From contig NC_134573.1 in the NCBI RefSeq assembly GCF_050947875.1, positions 70,743,315-70,807,314 of the forward strand: a stretch of DNA of 64,000 nt, read 5' to 3'. This document shows positions 57,463 to 64,000 of the stretch, in pieces. The translations under genes were made by a program, and so were the position numbers. This DNA comes from Dermacentor variabilis. Lineage: Eukaryota > Arthropoda > Arachnida > Ixodida > Ixodidae. Position 1 is the first letter of the stretch; each line of letters starts with the position of its first letter. The notes beneath the pieces were generated by a model that ran no database searches, was not told the DNA's origin, and saw nothing but the letters and a program-made list of their open reading frames with translations.

Positions 57463-58437
57463 GGTAAGCGTGCGCAATTCCGGGCAACGCATTGTGCCAT
57501 TGACACTGAGAGGAAACGGGAAAACAAAGTTAACACCCTATGCTCCTAAACTTTCGCGTACCTGTGGTGTGCGTGTATCGTGCAAGAAGGAACAGCGCAA
57601 ACACCAGGACGAAAAAAAGCATCAACCACACCAGTGCTTCGTGGTGTGGTCCATGTTTTTGCGTCGTCCTTGCGTTGTGCTGTTTCTTCTAAAATGCTCA
57701 ACCAACTAGCCGACAAGTCCATCCTGTGCATATATATTGAAGACACGTATGAATGTAGATGGTCTTCGAAGCTTTTAGAACGAGCACTGCCACAGGATAC
57801 GAGCAGTGCACGCGTAACAAGTGGACACATTAGTCATTTAAACATGCGTGTCAATGCATGTGACGCGGCTATCGGCATAAGCAGTCTTCAAATGCTGGAA
57901 TGCATGCTCTTCAAAACGCTAACGATCCGCTGCTAATGCAGGACAACAGCTCACAGCGGACTGAACCGAACTCTAAACTAATGCACTTGAAAAGAACGCC
58001 TACACGGCAGCGTGAGGCACGTCGAAATGCTTGGTACTGGCGTCGCAGTTAACCACATACGAATGGAACTGGCGGAAAAAATAAACAGACATGCTCACCA
58101 GTATACGCGCCACTTAATTTCACATACGTGGATGGTTGGCACGATACTTTGTATCCGCGTATTTTCGGAGAACATATAATGCATGGACTGGAAAAGCACT
58201 CGATCGTGAGCTGAACGGCACATTTATTATTTTCCTGGGGTGACGACAAGCCGTGAATAGTTCTCACGTCGTCGTCTACGTTGTATTCCTTCGTTAGTCG
58301 TAGCAAGGAATGGAAATGATGCAAACGCAAACGTATTCCAGTACACAACAGCACAGCACACTGCAGAGAAACTCCACCCACCGCAGCAGATTCCTCAAAT
58401 ACATTTGTTATATATATAACCTCTAAAACAACACGAC
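57463..58437. other. Intergenic stretch, no gene seen
   Basis: Open frames are present on both strands without domain or splice support. Confidence 0.35.
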
Positions 58438-58660
58438 CGAGCGTGGTGGCTTTGTGGTGTAATGGTTAGGATGTGTGCTTTGAATTGTATAGATGCGAGT
58501 GTACGCGGGTTCGAATCCACGTGATGTATAGAGCAATGTGGTTCTCCATAACTATGTGATTCCCTCGACTATCGTGTTCTAATTAGATTAATTGTCTCCT
58601 GATTGTGAAATGTGCGAAGATAATTGCGGATTAAATGTTAATTAGATTTTTTTTTTTCCG
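58438..58660 (+). mobile_element. tRNA-like SINE, third type
   Basis: GAGCGTGGTGGCTTTGTGGT then GTAATGGTTAGGAT resembles a tRNA A box, and CGGGTTCGAATCCACG is a near-consensus B box. The spacing and the lack of a closed acceptor stem show it is not a working tRNA. A T-run follows at about 58647. Confidence 0.6.
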
Positions 58661-58929
58661 CAGTGGCGTTCGCGACGCATACGCATAGGCCGGTTCCGAG
58701 CAGTCACGCCTCATGGTAGGCAGGCAGCAAATAGCCAGGAAAAATGACTTTAAAATCCTGCATAACTTTGCTCACGCCTATTCTGTAGGCCGCTTGGAAT
58801 TGGGCTACTGACTCTGAGGAGCCGCCTAGGGAACGGTATATCAGCGACCCTAATTTGATCTGATTTCCTGCCTGCATGCGTGGCCAGGACTTCGCTAAGA
58901 GGGTATTGGGAAGAGTACTAGCACTCTGT
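58661..58929. other. Intergenic stretch, no gene seen
   Basis: No supported feature. Confidence 0.3.
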
Positions 58930-59257
58930 TTGGGGGAGTAGAAGTACTCGGTCTGGTGGAGTGCCATTACCCCTGCGGTGAGAGTATTAGCACTCTGCGG
59001 AAGAGTACTAGCACTCCCTGTGGGAAGAGTATTATCACTCTGCGGAAGAGTGCTAGCAATCCCTGGCGGTGGAGTAACAAAACTCTGTCAACAGGAGTTG
59101 ACCTACTCTCTCTCAAAGAGGGTCCATCTACTCTCGAAAAGAGAGTGAAATATGGGACAAGCCGCTACTCCCTCAAAGAGAGAGAGTGAAATATGGGACA
59201 AGCCGCTACTCCCTCAAAGAGAGTGCCCGGCACTCCCTTTGTTTTTAGAGTGTAGGT
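58930..59257. repeat. Repeat-built element ending in TTTTTAGAGTGTAG
   Basis: It consists of short units (GAGTATTAGCACTCTGCGGA and variants), then a 41-bp unit with GAGTGAAATATGGGACAAGC repeated twice at about 59139-59222, and ends CCCTTTGTTTTTAGAGTGTA. The terminus is the inverse of the one at 37147 and resembles 21629. The 77-codon frame across it is a by-product of the repeats. Confidence 0.6.
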
Positions 59258-59335
59258 GGTGTGCCATACGTTATGCAAACAACTTGCCTCGCTTTGTTCA
59301 CGTTTTGGACTTGTTCGCGCACCGAAACCGAAACT

Positions 59336-59440
59336 ATGTCGTCGCACAAGGACAGGCGGCTGGGTCCTCATGTTTCAGCGAGGCAGCGCGAAATACTCGT
59401 TTCATTTGTCGAGGAGCACTCCTACCTAGCAAAGGCGTCG
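59336..59440 (+). pseudogene. PIF/Harbinger Myb-like ORF, N-terminal fragment
   Basis: The frame MSSHKDRRLGPHVSARQREI then LVSFVEEHSYLAKA resembles the start of the Myb/SANT-like accessory protein of PIF/Harbinger transposons (SxRQxxxLVxFxExHPxLA). It runs straight into sequence that belongs to the transposase on the opposite strand, so everything after about residue 33 is lost. Confidence 0.5.
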
Positions 59441-59841
59441 TGTGTTGGGCCAGCACAGCTGACGGCTGCTTTCTGTTGCGCCGTGGATGGGAATCTAACC
59501 CATCCTTTTTCTTTGCCCACAACCGTAATGGCCTTGGCGACGGCTGTAATGATCCGGTTGACCGAAGGCTGCGACAGTGCAATCGCTTCTTCATTCCCGA
59601 CGCACTGTTGAAAGCTCCCGGTGGCAAAAAAAAAAAAACGCAGCGCGCACATCACTTTCATCGTAGTGTCGACACCACGAAATCTTTGAGGTCCGAGATG
59701 TTCTTCCAGCTCATCGCAAAGACGTCGCACTATGTCTTTGGAGAGCCTAAAATGGCTTCGAAACTCTTCTTCGGCCATGCCGAACGCGTCGCGTCGTTGC
59801 CTCTCGTCGCGTCGTTGTCTTTCGACGCTCGCCAGCAGCAC
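59422..59841 (-). pseudogene. HARBI1-like (PIF/Harbinger) transposase, N-terminal fragment
   Basis: The minus frame shows EEEFRSHFRLSKDIVRRLCD, then VMCALRFFFFATGSFQQCVG, then LSQPSVNRIITAVAKAI and GWVRFPSTAQQKAAV, the recognised order of the HARBI1 helical N-terminal region. The DDE catalytic domain that should follow is absent; homology stops about 59455 where the Myb-like fragment begins. This is a deletion derivative. Confidence 0.8.
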
Positions 59842-59899
59842 AACCTAGCGCAACCAAAGGAGCCGCCATTGCCGTCTCTGTCTCGTCTCGTCTAGTGCC

Positions 59900-60442
59900 G
59901 GCTGGTCAGCTGGCGCGAGACTAGCAGGCAGCCACGGTTGCCCTAGCAACCCTCGACATCATGCTCGCCACCGCGCGCGGCCCTCGAGTGAACCACTTCT
60001 CCGCGATTCCTCTCGTAGCAGGGAACCGGTTCCTTTCCAGATGATTGGCAACCTGTGTGACGTCACCAAATTTGTCGTCCCGCCCACCAGGGATGACGAC
60101 AACGAAGCGCCGACCAATGGCAACAGCCAAAAGTAACCGGTTCCAAAACGAACCGCTACAGAATACGGACCCTGTATGATCGCTCCAAACTTCCCAGCTC
60201 CCGTCGGGTTCGGCGCCTAGCAGACGAAATGCTCGGTGGGAGGATGATTGGCAGGAGCGTGTCGTGATTTTGACGTCACCAAAAACGTGGCCGCGCCCCG
60301 CGGCTGGCGACGTCGGCGCGGAGTAGACCAACCGCGCGCGCCGGTAACCGAACGAACGCGCCGAACAACCATCTCCGATCGCACCCCAAGTTGAGTGTCT
60401 CGACTCAAGGCATTCAGCGTGATCTCAGAATTCATAATTCAA
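59900..60442. other. Harbinger flank with shared transposon end
   Basis: About 60120-60175 is the inverse of 36819-36860 (CCGTATTCTG, GTTCGTTTTGGAACCGGTT). It may be a terminal repeat of the Harbinger or a related element. The 136-codon minus frame here has no recognisable domain. Confidence 0.45.
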
Positions 60443-60676
60443 CCCGCCGTGTTTGCTTAGTCGCTATGGTGTTGAGGTGCTAAGCAAGAGGGGGCGGGAT
60501 CGAATCTAGGCCACGGCGGCAGCATTTCGATGGGGGCGAAATGCGAAAACACCCGTGTACTTAGATTTAGGTGCACGTTAAAGAACCCCTGGTGGTACAA
60601 ATTTCCGGAGTCCCCCACTACGGCGTGCCACATAGAATAAGATCGTGGTTTCGGCACGTGAAATCCCATCCCATAA
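60443..60676 (+). mobile_element. tRNA-derived SINE (Ruka-like)
   Basis: CCCGCCGTGTTTGCTTAGTC head with GGGATCGAATC B box, full body blocks and a GGTTTCGGCACGTGAAATCC end. The head carries several substitutions compared with 29915. Confidence 0.85.
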
Positions 60677-61559
60677 GTTAGAAGCCGTAATTCAAATATT
60701 GAGAACAAGAAATAGTGTTTTCATGGTTACTCTGCTTCGAAAATTTTTTTAATGCGATCAAAACCGTTATGAACCGTTAGGGATCATTTCAGAAGGAAAG
60801 ACAGATGGCTGGCGCCTTGATGCGCTTTGTGTTTCCGCGCGCTTACTCTTAAGGGGCGTAAGCTCAAGTATCTGAAACGCGTCGAAGTGAGAGGCAGCAC
60901 GAAAGTTTCGCTGCCCAGGACCGGCGTTCTTCATGACCTCAGTATTGCGACAGACTGCGTTCGTAGTCATTAACTAGGATTTGTGCATGTTTTCTTATGC
61001 GCGAGTGACAGCATGTTTGTCAATTTAAGTACTAAGCGAAATATTACTGCAATTTATAGGCCCGACAAAACTACAAACCTTACTTTGTGTGCTAGTCCAG
61101 TTATTTGCAATCACTCTCAAAGCTTGGCCTCTAGACGGAAACTGCGACATTTAAATAAGTGTGGGCTCATGCAATTGGGGAATAGCAGGCCATTTCCGTG
61201 TATCGTGCAATATCTATTTTGGTTTCAGTGAATTAACAGCTGCAAGGCACGGCCAGAAGGCTAACAATCGATGACGACACACTGGCAAATTTGCAATTTG
61301 GTTGCTATTAGTGCACATTTTCCATCCGGTGTTTAGGAAAGCGTGTTTCATACGTTACAGGAAATTCCGGTACATTATGCTGTCTGACAGTGTTTTCTTT
61401 TTACTCGTGCGTTTTATGACCCACTGTTTCATGCGCAAACAAGTTCAAAGCCCAACTTATTCGTATTCCTATGAGCCCATACTAATTGCTGAAGTCAGCG
61501 TTTCACATGAATGCTCTTCCCATCATACCTCATCCAACGGCAATGATTATTACTTCAAG
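60677..61559. other. Intergenic stretch, no gene seen
   Basis: No supported feature. Confidence 0.35.
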
Positions 61560-61665
61560 AGAGAGACGTCATAAGGAAAAGTCTCGGAGGTTAACCAGGT
61601 TGAGATCGGTAAGCTACCTTGCAATTTGGGAGGGTTTTCGAAAGGCCACTGAAAGACGAAGAGGA
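61560..61665 (-). mobile_element. Old LINE tail, inverted
   Basis: On the minus strand it reads GGTAGCTTACCGATCTCAAC and CTGGTTAACCTCC, the decayed tail type seen at 32825-33123. Confidence 0.45.
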
Positions 61666-63949
61666 GGAGAGCAGTTCACAATTTGCACGGACACACAGAC
61701 GCAGTGAAGCATTCATCCCTTAATTCATCACAAGCAGTAATAGAAGGTGGTGCGTTATTGCTACTCTGAGGTCTCACTTTTATTTTCCATAAGCTTTTCT
61801 TCACATACGAACGCAATCATCCTAAGACTTAATACGATGCAACAATCACAGATTTGTTGTGACATAACAATGACAAAAACACCCTTATTTGTGCTCGGAA
61901 GCAATGTCCGTTCATCTTTCTTTTCTGTGTAGATAATGCTGAGGCAACTGAATGCAAACACGACATCCAAGTGCACGAAAAGAAAGGCAGCAATGAAAAA
62001 AAAGGCATCTGCTTCGTAAAGAGTATGTACATAATATACACATGGCCCGATGGTGGAACTAACTTTCATTTGTAGTTTTAAAATTAATTCAAAGAATAAC
62101 AAATACGAAACGTTACAGATTCTTGGCATACCCTAAAATATACACCCGGTAGTTCCCGCAATTGGCATATTACATCAGCGGTGGTCGGAAATATTCCCTT
62201 GGATCAAGTTCCGGCTAACGCGAGGCACAAGTCTACGAACGTAAATGCCTTAATACGAGAAAAGTTAGAAAAATGCGCATGCGTTCAACTGTTGGGCGCG
62301 GTGTATCATAGCTAAGTTGCAGCGGCTGTTTGGTCGGATTACTTGAGGACGTCACTGGCGGAACCGTGTGGCAACCTCCCAGGCTCTGTGAATACGAGAT
62401 GTGCCGACGGGACAGGAGTCGTCGGCCACGTATGAAGTGACGTTGTAGATGAGCCAGCTGATTGTACTGACGTTCTTCGCTGCCAATCTTTCGTGCACTG
62501 TCACCATCTGCATGCACGGAGAATTTGCATGCTCATATATTATCCGGGAGCGACACGCCTTCCTCGTGTAGCTGCAAAGACAAGAAGGAGGAGCAAAGCA
62601 GCTGGTTACACTGTAAACCGATTTACGGCATTTAGGGAAGTTAAGGGCGCATATTGTTGGACAACACTCACCCTAGGATGTAAGGGTGAGAGTTGTAAAC
62701 AGTAGACATCGTTAAAAGCGTAGATTGATTTGCAGCGTAGAGGGGTAGCGAGGCTTTTTTTTTATCCTCATTACATTTTTTACTCATTAGTTCAATATCC
62801 CAGTATGGCGAAATGTGAAGACAAAGAAATGACACGAATGGACCAATATATGATCTGAAATTCAACAAATACCAACTGGCCCGATTGAGCGTTCTCCGAC
62901 TCATTAGCGTTATATTTCTTGCTCATCCAATGCGCAAACATATTGGAAAAATAATAAAGCTAACGCGGTGCTTCTCGCCGCATAATTCATTTAGCCTTAA
63001 GAAAAAGTCCAGACAGGTAAATTAATGCTATAGCTGTTAAAAAGTGACAGCTCCACCTGACATGTTTGCAATTGAATACTTGCTTGTAAAAATTAATTGA
63101 CGTCACAGGTACATTTATAATTTTAGACTGTGATATATCAGCGATCCTCAATGGCTTCATATTTCATTGTCAATCCTTTATTATTTGTATTTCTCGTCCT
63201 GAATTAAAAAAAGTATAATGCCTGTGTCACACGGGCACCCACGTACTCTTAGAATAAGGGAGCGCGAGACTTCCTAAAGGCGTTCGACCTCAAGGAAGTT
63301 GCAGTCCTGTCACATGGCCAATAACGAGTTTTTAAAAGTAGCCGCCAGGGGCCATCCATTCAGAGGTGTTTGGTTTTTGCACAAGTACACTGTACACATC
63401 ATAGTACTGCGTTGCTTTGTACTAACTGTTGTTCCCCCCCTATGTAATGCCTGCTGGGTTTTTAGGGTATTTGAATAAATGAATAAATAAGTACAAGAAT
63501 GTAACCTCTAATTACGCTCGTAGCTATTATAATTAACGCTCCTTCTACAAGAATATTTTTCAATATGTTTGATGCGAAAGACATGCAGCTCATTAAGAAT
63601 CAAAGTGCACTCGCTAAACGTAGCAGTCCTGACAGCGACACTAGCAACCCTCGGCTTTTGCGTGTTTTCCTTTGCGGCGTGGATAGCCACCATAGGGTGA
63701 CGAGTATTGGGGGGAGCTCCACCACTGGAAAAGCTGGCGCCACCATCGGCGTGATGTGGCATGAGGGATAACATGGACACGGCCGCGTCGGCTGCTTCGG
63801 AAGCTCCGAAGCGAGCTGAAAACGAAAGTTTAAAGTCCTGCCTGCACCGCGGTTCTGATTAAGTGGTGAGGCTTTACCGCCTTGGGTGTCTGCTTGACAA
63901 CATTTGAAAGTACTGTATTATGTAGTGGCTGCCTTGGGAGGCGTGCAGC
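61666..63949. other. Intergenic stretch with a small hairpin
   Basis: 62659-62694 is a hairpin (ACAACACTCACCCTA against TAAGGGTGAGAGTTGT). A TGTGTCACACGGGCA motif near 63221 resembles a common arthropod MITE end. No gene supported until the THAP start. Confidence 0.35.
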
Positions 63950-64000
63950 ATGGTAGACTACTGCTCGGTGCCACAGTGCCGGACGTACGCAACGGAGCCC
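63950..64000 (+). CDS. THAP-domain protein, first codons (cut by window edge)
   Basis: ATG at 63950 opens MVDYCSVPQCRTYATEP. This is the start of a THAP zinc finger (M-x-x-x-C-x-V-P-x-C), a DNA-binding domain found in host regulators and in P-element-type transposases. Only 17 residues are visible, so which of the two it is cannot be settled. Upstream DNA from about 63640 looks like a repeated family in ticks, which favours a transposon (recollection, not verified). Confidence 0.6.
   Translation, partial: MVDYCSVPQCRTYATEP

Noticed and set aside
58930..59257. CRISPR-like array of short repeats
   Set aside because: Eukaryotic context; the units vary in length, have no spacers and belong to a transposon-like repeat.
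59921..60331. 136-codon minus-strand frame
   Set aside because: GC-rich repeat region next to the Harbinger remnant; no recognisable domain.

Overview
This window is arthropod nuclear DNA, most likely from a hard (ixodid) tick. The evidence is a neprilysin-type M13 peptidase gene split by multi-kilobase introns, several copies of a tRNA-headed SINE of the kind described in ticks (Ruka-like, recognised from memory), I-type LINEs with an RNase H domain, very dense short inverted-repeat elements, and long (CA)n, (AAT)n and (TA)n arrays. There is no sign of operons, ribosome binding sites or CRISPR. Almost all coding signal is either exons separated by kilobases or transposon ORFs.

Host genes, left to right. 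(1) Positions 410-575 and 4543-4712 (+) are the last two exons of an unrecognised gene; they join in phase across an intron loaded with repeats. (2) The M13 peptidase-like gene runs on the minus strand from 31225 to 10853 with four coding exons (31225-30971, 21039-20333, 19437-19106, 12254-10853). Splice phases agree at every junction, except that one base appears to be missing inside the third exon. It encodes a cytoplasmic tail, one membrane anchor and an M13 ectodomain in which the HExxH and ENxAD zinc/catalytic motifs are lost, so it looks like a pseudo-peptidase. (3) A plus-strand zinc-finger gene lies around 47764-53701. One C2H2 finger is assembled across an intron, and the end of its central exon is copied by a recent 283-bp tandem duplication. 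(4) A THAP-domain start sits at the right edge (63950-64000).

Mobile DNA dominates. Two nearly full-length I-type LINEs (23222-29156 and 40597-46235, both minus) carry intact ORF1 (three zinc knuckles) and ORF2 (endonuclease, reverse transcriptase with YVDD, RNase H), and are flanked by perfect 13-bp and 15-bp target duplications. Their 5' ends are nearly identical although their proteins are only about half identical. The second LINE is nested in one arm of a Merlin-type DNA transposon (38680-46263), which has long inverted arms, a 9-bp target duplication and a broken transposase; its other arm holds a SINE. Two 5'-truncated relatives of the first LINE (37446-38121 and 55949-56468) also have target duplications. 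Other remnants are an STPR-domain pseudogene (8207-8964), a collapsed PIF/Harbinger element (59336-59841), several older LINE pieces, at least seven SINE copies, and many foldback/MITE-like elements.

The genes do not form a pathway. The M13 gene is the main host locus, and its introns act as a sink for LINEs, SINEs and MITEs. All protein assignments come from reading motifs by eye; no database search was run.
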